A DNA stretch of 64,000 nucleotides from Flavobacterium saliperosum (lineage in GTDB: Bacteria > Bacteroidota > Bacteroidia > Flavobacteriales > Flavobacteriaceae): contig NZ_FMTY01000002.1 in assembly GCF_900100625.1 (NCBI RefSeq), positions 334,768 to 398,767 of the forward strand. The letters run 5' to 3'. Below are positions 7,978-15,811 of the stretch, in pieces. Numbering within the stretch: the first letter of the stretch is position 1; every line of letters begins with the position of its first letter. A program made the translations under genes and the position numbers. Under the pieces are notes generated by a model, which was not told the origin of the DNA, did no database searches, and saw only the letters and a list, made by a program, of their open reading frames with translations.

Positions 7978-9435
7978 TTAATCTCCTTTTTTCTTCAGAC
8001 ACCGTCCTCTGGGTTCATCACCCTCATGAAGCACAATTTCGGAATGTAAAAACTCGGCAGCAGCAGCTGAATCTTTCACTTTGACGGCACTGCGCTCTAC
8101 CATTTCCGTTTCAAACTCGGTTAATACACTTTCCCTCACTCCGGCTTTTCTCCAGTGTGATGAAGATTTACATCCTCTTGTGATTCCCCGAGCGAGTGAG
8201 AGTGCATCGAGCAACGCCTGGTTTGCTCCCTGTCCTTTAAACGGACTCATTGGGTGCGCCGCATCGCCAATCAGCGTCACTGCCCCCTTTTTTTCCAGCA
8301 ATTCCGACTTAAGTACTTCCCGATCATACACAGGATAACCGGAAATCTGAGCTTCCAGGGTTGCCATTACAATCTGAGGAACGGGATTGTGCCATTGGGT
8401 TCTGCGAGACGCTTCTTCTTTGAGTGCCTGAGGTCCCTTATCACTTAACGCTTTAGCTTCATTTTCCGGCATGGGGAAACTAAGTTGCCACATTACGGAG
8501 TCGGACGTATAAGGCATCATATACATCCGGTCATTACCGTTGGCGGTTTGAAAGACAGTGGCCGAGTCCAGTAACGGACTATCAATATCTTCGAGAGCAC
8601 TCAACGGACAAATACCCAATATCACAATGCAGCCCAAGTAACGTAAAGGGGTAACTTCCTCACCAATCAGTAATCTCCGCACCGAACTGCGAATACCATC
8701 GGCGCCGACCACAAGATCTGCTTTAGCGCTTTTAATTTTTCCGTTTACCTGAAAGTTTAACGTAATGCCATCCTCCTCACATTCCTTAAAATCCACTAAC
8801 TGGTGTCCCCACTGTACCACATCGTTTCCGCCAAGCTGCTTCAGTAACGCTAAGCGCAACGATTGCCGTGCGATATGTATGTTGCTACGTTTTGGAGTCG
8901 TTATCCTATCGGAGGGCATCCACTTTCTGGTTCCCCATTCACCGATAACTTTTCCTTCTATGGTATGAACCAGATGTCTTGTTGAAATCACGCCTTCTTC
9001 TAATGCGAAAATGCCCAATCCTTCAATCGCTTTACTGGCTTGCTGCAAAGTGAGTCCGTAGCCCTGAGACCGGGCATTGAAGTTGTCATCGCGCTCATAA
9101 AGGGTAAAGGGAATCCCGCGGTGCAAACAAGCCACAGCCAGTGCCACGCCACCAATACCGGCACCAATAATTGCAACGTGCGGATAGTTTTCTGTATCTG
9201 GTTTCGGAGGAACGGCAGAAGCAACTAACCCGGATCCGGAACAGTTCGGGCAGGAGTATAAGGGAGCTTTAGGACGAACCGGTGCTACTCCTTCGCCATT
9301 CGTTTTTTCAAATTGCTCTAATGCTATCTGGTAGAGGTGTCGCACTTTCTTGCTGAGCCTTCGACTTTTTTTACCGCGTCCCTGACATTCCGGACAGATA
9401 ATCCAGTTTACTCCTTCATTTTCCTCTTTTTTCAC
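7978..9435 (-). CDS. FAD-dependent monooxygenase with N-terminal CxxCxGxG zinc-finger-like module
   Basis: The 485-residue protein combines two parts. Residues 14-70 contain two CxxCxGxG-type motifs (CPECQGRG at 14-21, CPNCSGSG at 62-69) like the zinc modules of DnaJ central domains. From about 85 it is a class A flavoprotein monooxygenase: GxGxxG (VAIIGAGIGG, 88-97), the DG motif (VVGADGIRSSVRR) and the second FAD motif (LIGDAAHPMSPFKGQGANQALLDA). Such enzymes hydroxylate aromatic or other organic substrates with NAD(P)H and O2; tetracycline-inactivating TetX is a distant member. The substrate cannot be told. It is a single gene with no obvious operon partner. Confidence 0.85.
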   Translation of the reverse strand: MKKEENEGVNWIICPECQGRGKKSRRLSKKVRHLYQIALEQFEKTNGEGVAPVRPKAPLYSCPNCSGSGLVASAVPPKPDTENYPHVAIIGAGIGGVALAVACLHRGIPFTLYERDDNFNARSQGYGLTLQQASKAIEGLGIFALEEGVISTRHLVHTIEGKVIGEWGTRKWMPSDRITTPKRSNIHIARQSLRLALLKQLGGNDVVQWGHQLVDFKECEEDGITLNFQVNGKIKSAKADLVVGADGIRSSVRRLLIGEEVTPLRYLGCIVILGICPLSALEDIDSPLLDSATVFQTANGNDRMYMMPYTSDSVMWQLSFPMPENEAKALSDKGPQALKEEASRRTQWHNPVPQIVMATLEAQISGYPVYDREVLKSELLEKKGAVTLIGDAAHPMSPFKGQGANQALLDALSLARGITRGCKSSSHWRKAGVRESVLTEFETEMVERSAVKVKDSAAAAEFLHSEIVLHEGDEPRGRCLKKKGD

Positions 9436-9791
9436 TTCCTTCTTTTACTTGATTTTAAGTTTCCTCAAAATTATAACGGTTTAACAGATTTTTTTCCGAT
9501 ACAGATTTCCCCCTCTATTTATAAGAGTGTAAGAGGGTAGAGGTGTACGTGGGATGTTAAAATACTATTTTCAGTGTTCTGAATTTTTTTTTCAAATTTA
9601 CGTTTTTTAGGCTTCCCGGAAAACTTCTTTTTGAAATAGTCTATGCTTTCGTTACTGTCTTTTCAAGAATTATGAGGATACTCGATACACCATTTTAAAT
9701 AAACGGAACCAACCATTTTTTTAAGAGGATTCATGTTAATATGGCATATTAATTCAATACTTTTGGGGACATAAATTTAACCGTAACCAAA
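9436..9791. other. Divergent promoter region, 356 bp
   Basis: It separates the leftward monooxygenase from the rightward lipoprotein gene. It is AT-rich, with a palindrome and a promoter motif near the right end. No gene is apparent. Confidence 0.5.
9736..9765 (+). promoter_or_regulatory. Candidate operator palindrome plus -7 element (TACTTTTG)
   Basis: TTAATATG (9736-9743) and CATATTAA (9745-9752) form a perfect inverted repeat around one base. Six bases later TACTTTTG (9758-9765) matches the Bacteroidetes -7 consensus TAnnTTTG, 26 bp before the lipoprotein start. The spacing places the palindrome inside the promoter, as expected for a repressor or activator site. No -33 TTG is visible at the usual distance. 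Confidence 0.4.
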
Positions 9792-10607
9792 ATGAAAAAA
9801 ATTTTTGCCCTTTTCTTTGTTTTAAATCTTATCACTTCATGCAGCAGTGATGGCGACAATGGTACTAGTGACGATACTTCCCAAGGGAGAGAAGTTCCTA
9901 GACCCAGGTCGTACACTACTTACACTTCACAGAACGCTGTAACCCTAAATGGTTTTATAGATAATACCAATAATTATTATCAAGGGCCCGGTACCTATAA
10001 AGTAGGATTTGTCTTTAGAACCGAAAGTATGAATAATACTAATGGTGAACAAATTATTATGGTAGATGAAAATGTGGAGTATGAACCTTACAGAAGATAT
10101 TTCAGTACTACTATCAGTTCATTAGAACCAAATACTAAATATTTCTATACTTGTTTTACAAAAAATGGTATTTATGAGGAGAATGATTGGGAAGAATTTA
10201 CAACATCTGAAATACCTTGTACCTATACACAAAACAACTATGTTAGTATTTCGGGAGTATGGGATACTGTTTCTCCTGAAATTAGTGATCCAATGTGTTG
10301 TGATGAAGGGAATTTTGGTATCACATTTGGAAGTTGGCCAAATATCTATGAAATCAACTTTAACGAATTAAACAATGGATATCCAAATACGGGACAGTAT
10401 TTTGGTGTTGACTATCGTTTTGATATAACAGATTATAATAAAGAAGTTGTAAAATCTTCTAACCAGGTGTTAATTGAAGGCAACTCTACGCCGAATACGA
10501 AATTATTCACTATTAATGACGGGACAACATTGACAGTTATTTTTTGCAATACCGTTTTAAGAAATGGAACTGTTTTAAATGGGAAGGTTTCTGTAGCCCT
10601 ACCTTAA
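9792..10607 (+). CDS. Lipoprotein with fibronectin-III-like segment
   Basis: The 271-residue product has a lipoprotein signal peptide with lipobox LITSC (Cys17), followed by SSDGDNG. That acidic motif is typical of lipoproteins exported to the Bacteroidetes cell surface. Residues about 40-125 look like a fibronectin type III-like sandwich (AVTLNGFID...TISSLEPNTKYFYTCFTKNG). The C-terminal half is beta-rich with paired cysteines (PMCCDE) and ends in TVIFCNTVLRNGTVLNGKVSVALP. No enzyme motif is visible. The gene is monocistronic, with its own promoter-like motif and terminator. Confidence 0.75.
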   Translation: MKKIFALFFVLNLITSCSSDGDNGTSDDTSQGREVPRPRSYTTYTSQNAVTLNGFIDNTNNYYQGPGTYKVGFVFRTESMNNTNGEQIIMVDENVEYEPYRRYFSTTISSLEPNTKYFYTCFTKNGIYEENDWEEFTTSEIPCTYTQNNYVSISGVWDTVSPEISDPMCCDEGNFGITFGSWPNIYEINFNELNNGYPNTGQYFGVDYRFDITDYNKEVVKSSNQVLIEGNSTPNTKLFTINDGTTLTVIFCNTVLRNGTVLNGKVSVALP

Positions 10608-10628
10608 TTTAGATGACACACTATTTTA

Positions 10629-10658
10629 AAAGCTGATTAATTTTAATCAGCTTTTTTT
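10629..10658 (+). terminator. Rho-independent terminator after the lipoprotein gene
   Basis: Arms AAAGCTGATTAA and TTAATCAGCTTT are followed by a T-run, 21 bp after the stop. Confidence 0.9.
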
Positions 10659-10844
10659 ATTTGATCGAATGAGGAGATTTTGATTCTGTAATTCTTATGG
10701 GTGTTCGTTTCACCTTTTGGGTTTAAAAGATTTACAGCAGATGCAAACAACTGAAGCGATTTTGAGAAATGATGAATAAGTAAATAATCACAATCACTTA
10801 TAAATCAAATGGTAAAAATCACAGAAAACTAAAGGTGAGTTTTT

Positions 10845-12233
10845 TTATTTCCCGATACAGAAATTGGCAAAAATGTTCCCCAGCAATTCGTCATTGGTAA
10901 CCTGACCCGTAATCTCCCCGAAATAATACAACGCCTGACGGATATCGATGGCCATTAAATCGGAAGATATACCGCTCTGTAATCCCCATTGCACTTTCTG
11001 GATTTCTTCTAAGGCTTTTAAGAGTGAGTCGTAATGGCGCGTATTGGTAACGATGGTTTCGTTGTTGCGTAAGGCTCCGGTATTTACAAACGAAAGCAGT
11101 TGGTGCTTCAGTTCGTCAATGCCTAGTTTTTCTTTGGCACTCAGTAAAAGGATGTCGGGTATCAGGGCTTTCAGTTCGGTACGTTCGGTTTCGTTCAGTT
11201 TGTCGGCTTTATTCCCGATAATAACCAAAGGTTTTAAAGGGAATTGGTTTTTAATCTTCTGGATTTCCGTTTGCAGCGGTCCGCCCAATGTTTTATATTC
11301 CGAACTGTCGAACAGATAAACCACTACCTGTGCCTGTTCCATTTTTTCAAAGGTTTTTTTGATACCGATGCTTTCCACCACGTCTACCGTTTCACGGATA
11401 CCGGCCGTATCAATGAATCGGAAACCGATACCGTCAATCACCAACTCGTCTTCAATGGTATCTCTGGTTGTACCGGCAATGTCGGATACAATGGCGCGTT
11501 CTTCGTTTAATAAAGCATTCAAAAGTGTTGATTTACCAACGTTTGGTTCGCCTACAATGGCTACCGGAATACCGTTTTTAATCACATTACCCACGGCAAA
11601 GGAGTCAATCAGACGTTTTAATACAAACTCAATGCGGTTTAATAACTCGTGGAATTGGGTACGGTCGGCAAATTCTACATCTTCTTCTGCAAAATCCAGT
11701 TCCAGTTCTATGAGGGAGGCGAAGTTTAAAAGCTCTTCGCGCAGTTTGGCAATCTCGTTACTGAATCCGCCGCGCATCTGCTGCATCGCAATCTGATGGC
11801 TGGCTTCGTTATCGGAAGCAATCAAATCGGCCACGGCTTCGGCCTGCGATAAGTCCATTTTACCGTTCAAAAAGGAGCGAAGGGTAAATTCCCCGGCTTG
11901 TGCCATTCGGCATCCTTTACGCAGCAGTAATTGGATAATCTGTTGTTGGATATACGTTGAACCGTGGCAGGAAATCTCTACGGTAGGCTCCCCGGTATAG
12001 GAATTCGTTCCTTTAAAAAGGGATACCAGTACCTGATCGATAACTTTGCTGTTATCCACGATATGTCCCAAATGCAGGGTATGGGTTTTCTGTTTGGTAA
12101 TGTCTTTTCCTGAAACCGACTGGAACACCTGTGCGGCTATGGCAATGGCTTCTTTACCCGAAATACGGATAACCGCAATCGCACCTGCTCCTGAGGGTGT
12201 TGCTAACGCTACAATGGTATCGTGTGAAATCAT
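10845..12233 (-). CDS. mnmE: tRNA modification GTPase MnmE
   Basis: The 462-residue protein is a full-length MnmE/TrmE. The N-terminal folate-binding domain begins TIVALATPSGAGAIAVIRISG. The helical domain is split by the G domain, which shows GEPNVGKSTLLNALL (G1), GTTRDT (G2), DTAG (G3) and GNKADK (G4). The invariant C-terminal motif CIGK closes the protein. MnmE with MnmG installs the carboxymethylaminomethyl group on wobble uridine of certain tRNAs. mnmG is not in this window. The gene is isolated, transcribed leftward. Confidence 0.98.
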   Translation of the reverse strand: MISHDTIVALATPSGAGAIAVIRISGKEAIAIAAQVFQSVSGKDITKQKTHTLHLGHIVDNSKVIDQVLVSLFKGTNSYTGEPTVEISCHGSTYIQQQIIQLLLRKGCRMAQAGEFTLRSFLNGKMDLSQAEAVADLIASDNEASHQIAMQQMRGGFSNEIAKLREELLNFASLIELELDFAEEDVEFADRTQFHELLNRIEFVLKRLIDSFAVGNVIKNGIPVAIVGEPNVGKSTLLNALLNEERAIVSDIAGTTRDTIEDELVIDGIGFRFIDTAGIRETVDVVESIGIKKTFEKMEQAQVVVYLFDSSEYKTLGGPLQTEIQKIKNQFPLKPLVIIGNKADKLNETERTELKALIPDILLLSAKEKLGIDELKHQLLSFVNTGALRNNETIVTNTRHYDSLLKALEEIQKVQWGLQSGISSDLMAIDIRQALYYFGEITGQVTNDELLGNIFANFCIGK

Positions 12234-12240
12234 TTTTTTT

Positions 12241-12280
12241 GTTACGAAGTTACAAAGTTATAAAGTGGCAAAGGTACAAA
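12241..12280. repeat. Degenerate 8-bp tandem repeat (GTTACAAA), five units
   Basis: Consecutive octamers GTTACGAA, GTTACAAA, GTTATAAA, GTGGCAAA and GGTACAAA lie 8 bp upstream of the mnmE start, on the promoter side of mnmE. This may be a relic of expansion in the untranslated leader. Confidence 0.6.
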
Positions 12281-12458
12281 GTTTTTTGGTTTTGGGTTGT
12301 TGAGTTAGTAGTTGATGGTGATTGAGAACCGAGTAAGAAACTAAGCTATCAAGAAACTTAAGAAGGGTGAGAAACGAAGTGTTAAACCTTACATACCTGA
12401 TTTTTTTGCAGATGGTCTAAAAGACTTGCTTATACTACTTCATGTACGGTTCTTTTGG

Positions 12459-12466
12459 TAACTTTA
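12459..12466 (+). promoter_or_regulatory. Promoter-like motif TAACTTTA, first USP gene
   Basis: GGTAACTTTATGTGAGTAA lies 26 bp before the start codon and closely resembles the sequence at the same position before the second USP gene. TAACTTTA deviates from TAnnTTTG at the last base. Confidence 0.35.
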
Positions 12467-12491
12467 TGTGAGTAACTGAAAATCAATTGTC

Positions 12492-13322
12492 ATGAAGAAG
12501 ATTCTTTTTCCTACCGATTTTTCCGAAATAGCCAATAATGCTTTTGTATATGCATTAAAATTAGCCAGAGTTTATGATGCTGAAGTTGTCGTACTGCACC
12601 TGTTTGAGTTGCCGAATCTGACATATACACAGCTACCGGATAATCTATTGGAAATTTACAACAGTGTGGAGATTGATCAGTTTGAAAACTTTAAGGATTA
12701 CGTGCCTTACCTTCGTGAGTTGGCAGAAAAACACAATCTGGGTGCCGTAAAGATGAGTCATGTTTTAAAACACGGAAATTTAACGGATGCCATGAAGGAG
12801 GTGATTCAACAGGAACATATTGATTTTGTGGTTATGGGAACAAAAGGGGCTACGGGCAGGCTGGAGGTTTTCTTGGGAACGAATACTTCCGGTGTAATTA
12901 CTGATTTGCCGGCTATGGTACTTGCAGTTCCGGATGGAGCTCAGTATGCAGATATTAAAAGTATTGGTTTTGCCACTACATTTAGTGACAGGGACAGTAT
13001 CGCTTTGATGAAAGTGGTCAATTTTGCCACCATGTTTGGCGCTAAAGTGAAATGCATTACGGTGATAAACGATACGTTAAGTATAGCGCCTTCTGAAGTG
13101 GAGCGTTGGAAAAAAGATTTCAAAAAAGAGCCTGTGGATTTTTTTCTGATTCCGAATGACGATGTGAAAGAAACCATACTGGATTTTATAAGAGGACAAC
13201 ATATAGATGTTTTTGCGATGCCTGCTCATAAGCGTAATTTCTTTAAAACGCTTTTCACACGCAGTTTAACACAAAGGCTCTCTTTTCATACGGATACTCC
13301 TATTTTGTCCATCAATGTATAA
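12492..13322 (+). CDS. Universal stress protein, tandem two-domain type (first copy)
   Basis: The 276-residue protein contains two UspA domains. The first opens with MKKILFPTDFSEIANNAFVYALKLA and ends in the nucleotide-binding loop VMGTKGATG...FLGTNTSGVI (GxxG-x9-G[T/S] type), suggesting ATP binding. The second domain (about 155-276) lacks that loop, as is common in tandem USPs. USPs are cytosolic proteins linked to stress survival. A paralogue follows 140 bp downstream in the same orientation, probably from its own promoter. Confidence 0.9.
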   Translation: MKKILFPTDFSEIANNAFVYALKLARVYDAEVVVLHLFELPNLTYTQLPDNLLEIYNSVEIDQFENFKDYVPYLRELAEKHNLGAVKMSHVLKHGNLTDAMKEVIQQEHIDFVVMGTKGATGRLEVFLGTNTSGVITDLPAMVLAVPDGAQYADIKSIGFATTFSDRDSIALMKVVNFATMFGAKVKCITVINDTLSIAPSEVERWKKDFKKEPVDFFLIPNDDVKETILDFIRGQHIDVFAMPAHKRNFFKTLFTRSLTQRLSFHTDTPILSINV

Positions 13323-13428
13323 CAAGACAAGTACGTTTTTTTTAATCATTGATGAATGATTTCTTTTTAACTCAGGTTAAATAATTGTAAAACTGATTAT
13401 TATCAGATTTTATTTGCGGGAATTTCAG

Positions 13429-13436
13429 TAACTTTA
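13429..13436 (+). promoter_or_regulatory. Promoter-like motif TAACTTTA, second USP gene
   Basis: AGTAACTTTAAGTAAG lies 26 bp before the second USP gene, the same placement and core as before its paralogue. The shared motif suggests common regulation or simply a duplicated leader. Confidence 0.35.
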
Positions 13437-13462
13437 AGTAAGAATTTTAAAATCAACCGATT

Positions 13463-14299
13463 ATGAAAAAGCTGCTTTTCCCTACCGATTTTTCCGAAAC
13501 GGCCAACAATGCGTTTGTGTATGCTTTGGAAATGGCAAAATCCATAAATGCTGAAGTTATAGTGCTTCACGTGTATGATTTGCCTACAATTTCATTTGGT
13601 GAAGTGCCGGTCACTTTGGTTGAAATTTACGATTCCATTGAACTCAATAATTTTGAGAACTTTAAAGACCAGATTCCGCATCTCAGAAAGATTGCCGAAA
13701 AACACCAATTGGGCGATGTAAAAATGAGTCACGTGCTCCGTCACGGGGATTTGGTACGCATTATGAAAGACATGTGCCATGAAGATCACATTGACATGAT
13801 CGTAATGGGTACGAATGGTGCATCCGGTTTGCAGGAAATGTTTTTGGGTTCCAACACCGGTAATGCGATAGTAAATATACCGGTAACTCTTTTAAGCGTG
13901 CCCATTCAGGCCAAGTTTAAGCGAATAAAATACATTGGATTTACCACTACGTTCAACGATCAGGACAGAATTGCGCTGCATAGGGTTATTGCCATTGCAA
14001 AAAAATTACACGCTACCGTAAAATGTCTGGCGGTGAAAACGCATAGTTTCAAGGTTACCCAAGAAGGGATTGAATACTGGAAATCAGAGTTTAAGAACGA
14101 GCCAGTAGAGTTCTTCCTGATTCCGCACGACGATGTGAAAGAAACCATTCTGGATTTTGTGGAGCATCAGGATATTGATATTCTGGCTATGATAACCCAA
14201 AAACGAAACTTCTTTGAGGAATTGTTTACACACAGTTTAACTCAGAAATTGGCGTACCATATCGAAACACCTTTGTTGGCTTTTCATGAGAGTAAGTAG
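13463..14299 (+). CDS. Universal stress protein, tandem two-domain type (second copy)
   Basis: The 278-residue protein is collinear with the upstream USP throughout: KLLFPTDFSETANNAFVYALEMA, the VMGTNGASG...FLGSNTG nucleotide loop, and PVEFFLIPHDDVKETILDFV. It is a tandem duplication that has since diverged. The first domain retains the ATP-type loop; the second lacks it. A heptamer repeat array begins 2 bp after the stop, and the hairpin further on belongs to dnaN on the other strand. Confidence 0.9.
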   Translation: MKKLLFPTDFSETANNAFVYALEMAKSINAEVIVLHVYDLPTISFGEVPVTLVEIYDSIELNNFENFKDQIPHLRKIAEKHQLGDVKMSHVLRHGDLVRIMKDMCHEDHIDMIVMGTNGASGLQEMFLGSNTGNAIVNIPVTLLSVPIQAKFKRIKYIGFTTTFNDQDRIALHRVIAIAKKLHATVKCLAVKTHSFKVTQEGIEYWKSEFKNEPVEFFLIPHDDVKETILDFVEHQDIDILAMITQKRNFFEELFTHSLTQKLAYHIETPLLAFHESK

Positions 14300-14301
14300 T
14301 T

Positions 14302-14357
14302 GGCAGAAGGCAGAAGGCAGAAGGCAGAAGGCAGAAGGCAGAAGGCAGAAGGCAGAA
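14302..14357. repeat. Perfect 7-bp tandem repeat (GGCAGAA), eight units
   Basis: Eight identical copies of GGCAGAA lie immediately after the second USP gene. Their perfect identity suggests recent expansion. It is related in period and composition to the array at 1-105. Confidence 0.97.
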
Positions 14358-14384
14358 GGGAAGTATTAAGGTACAATCAAAAAA

Positions 14385-14454
14385 TCTAAAAGATCTAACG
14401 CTCTAAAAGGTCTAAGAAGTCTAACACTCTAAAATGTCTAAATAGTCTAAGTAG
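14385..14454. repeat. 8/9-bp repeat array with TCTAA core, eight units
   Basis: Units TCTAAAAGA, TCTAACGC, TCTAAAAGG, TCTAAGAAG, TCTAACAC, TCTAAAATG, TCTAAATAG and TCTAAGTAG give spacings of 9 or 8 bp. The same family appears at 38489, 60505 and 60916. Confidence 0.9.
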
Positions 14455-14460
14455 TAAAAA

Positions 14461-14496
14461 TAAAAAACCGCAATTCCCCATAACAGGATTGCGGTT
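14461..14496 (-). terminator. Terminator of dnaN
   Basis: AACCGCAAT (14466-14474) and ATTGCGGTT (14488-14496) form a stem, followed on the minus strand by a T-run. It lies 100 bp past the dnaN stop codon. On the plus strand the tail is only CTTT. Confidence 0.8.
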
Positions 14497-14596
14497 CTTT
14501 GGTATAAAAGGGTTGGTTATAGCGCTTTTGAATTTAGAAATATGAAATTAGAATTTAGAGTTTTGAATTTCTACCCTCTGATTTCTGAATTCTAAA

Positions 14597-15715
14597 TTAG
14601 TTATTCAGCATTACCGGCATTACCAGCATGGTAACGGTTTCGCCTTCGTCTAATCCGTCAACTGGAGTAAGGATTCCGGCACGGTTTGGCAACGACATTT
14701 CCAATTGGATTTCGTCTGATTGCAAGTTGGTCAACATCTCGGTTAAGAAACGGGAGTTGAAACCAATCTGCATGTCATCACCTTGGTAATCACATGTCAA
14801 ACGTTCTTCCGCTTTGTTGGAGTAGTCGATATCTTCTGCAGAAATGTTCAATTCGGCTCCGGCGATTTTCAAACGGATTTGGTGTGTGGTTTTGTTAGCA
14901 AAAATAGCCACACGACGTACAGAACTTAAGAACTGCGATCTGTCCATCACTAATTTATTCGGGTTTTCTTTCGGAATTACCGCTTCGTAGTTCGGATATT
15001 TTCCGTCGATTAAACGACAAGTTAATGTATAATTGTCAAAAGAGAAAGTTGCATTGGAATCGTTGTATTCGATTTTCACTTCCGCATCCGATGTTCCCAA
15101 GATTCCTTTTAAAATGTTTAAAGGTTTCTTTGGCATAATGAAATCGGCTGCCTGTGATGCTTTTACATCCGTACGCGCATATTTCACTAATTTATGAGCA
15201 TCTGTTGCCACAAAAATCAAACCTTCTGTAGAGAACTGAAAGAATACACCCGACATTACCGGACGTAAATCGTCGTTTCCGGCTGCAAAAATCGTTTTGC
15301 TGATGGCCGTTGCCAATACTTCGGCAGGTACCAATGTAGAAGACGGTTCTTCTAAAACCACTGCTTTAGGGAATTCCTCACCCGGTGCGTATGCCAAGGC
15401 ATATTTACCCGAATTGGAGCTGATTTCAATCGTATTATTGTCTTCAACAGTAAAGGTTAACGGTTGTTCCGGGAAAGTTTTAAGGATTTCCAATACTAAT
15501 TTTGCAGGAACCGCTACACTTCCCTTACTGGTAGAATCAATTTCCAAAGTAGATGACATGGTAGTCTCTAAATCGGAAGCCGAAACACGTAATTGGTTGT
15601 TATCTAATTCAAATAAGAAATTATCTAAAATAGGCAGGGTGTTACTGCTGTTGATAACACTTCCTAAAACCTGTAATTGTTTTAACAAATAGGAACTGGA
15701 TACTATAAACTTCAT
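14597..15715 (-). CDS. dnaN: DNA polymerase III beta subunit (sliding clamp)
   Basis: At 372 residues this is the usual length for DnaN. Three clamp domains are visible in order, beginning MKFIVSSSYLLKQLQVLGSV and LPILDNFLFEL, with RPVMSGVFFQ and a final VDGLDEGETVTMLVMPVMLNN. The ring-shaped dimer tethers polymerases and other proteins to DNA. It is not beside dnaA here, which is common in Bacteroidetes. It is transcribed alone, with a promoter-like motif and a terminator of its own. Confidence 0.98.
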   Translation of the reverse strand: MKFIVSSSYLLKQLQVLGSVINSSNTLPILDNFLFELDNNQLRVSASDLETTMSSTLEIDSTSKGSVAVPAKLVLEILKTFPEQPLTFTVEDNNTIEISSNSGKYALAYAPGEEFPKAVVLEEPSSTLVPAEVLATAISKTIFAAGNDDLRPVMSGVFFQFSTEGLIFVATDAHKLVKYARTDVKASQAADFIMPKKPLNILKGILGTSDAEVKIEYNDSNATFSFDNYTLTCRLIDGKYPNYEAVIPKENPNKLVMDRSQFLSSVRRVAIFANKTTHQIRLKIAGAELNISAEDIDYSNKAEERLTCDYQGDDMQIGFNSRFLTEMLTNLQSDEIQLEMSLPNRAGILTPVDGLDEGETVTMLVMPVMLNN

Positions 15716-15764
15716 CTTCTTTCTTTTTTAGGGTTGTAAAATTTTATTTTCATTTTACAATTCA

Positions 15765-15772
15765 CAAATATA
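15765..15772 (-). promoter_or_regulatory. Candidate dnaN -7 element (TATATTTG)
   Basis: On the minus strand TATATTTG exactly fits TAnnTTTG, about 50 bp upstream of the dnaN start. A TTG is present only 12 nt upstream of it, closer than the usual -33 distance. Confidence 0.4.
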
Positions 15773-15811
15773 TTCTAATATAGTCAACTTAAAAATATTT
15801 TTTATTAACAA

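Noticed and set aside
11359..11796. 145-codon frame antisense to mnmE
   Set aside because: It lies wholly within mnmE and has low-complexity Ser-rich content typical of antisense frames.
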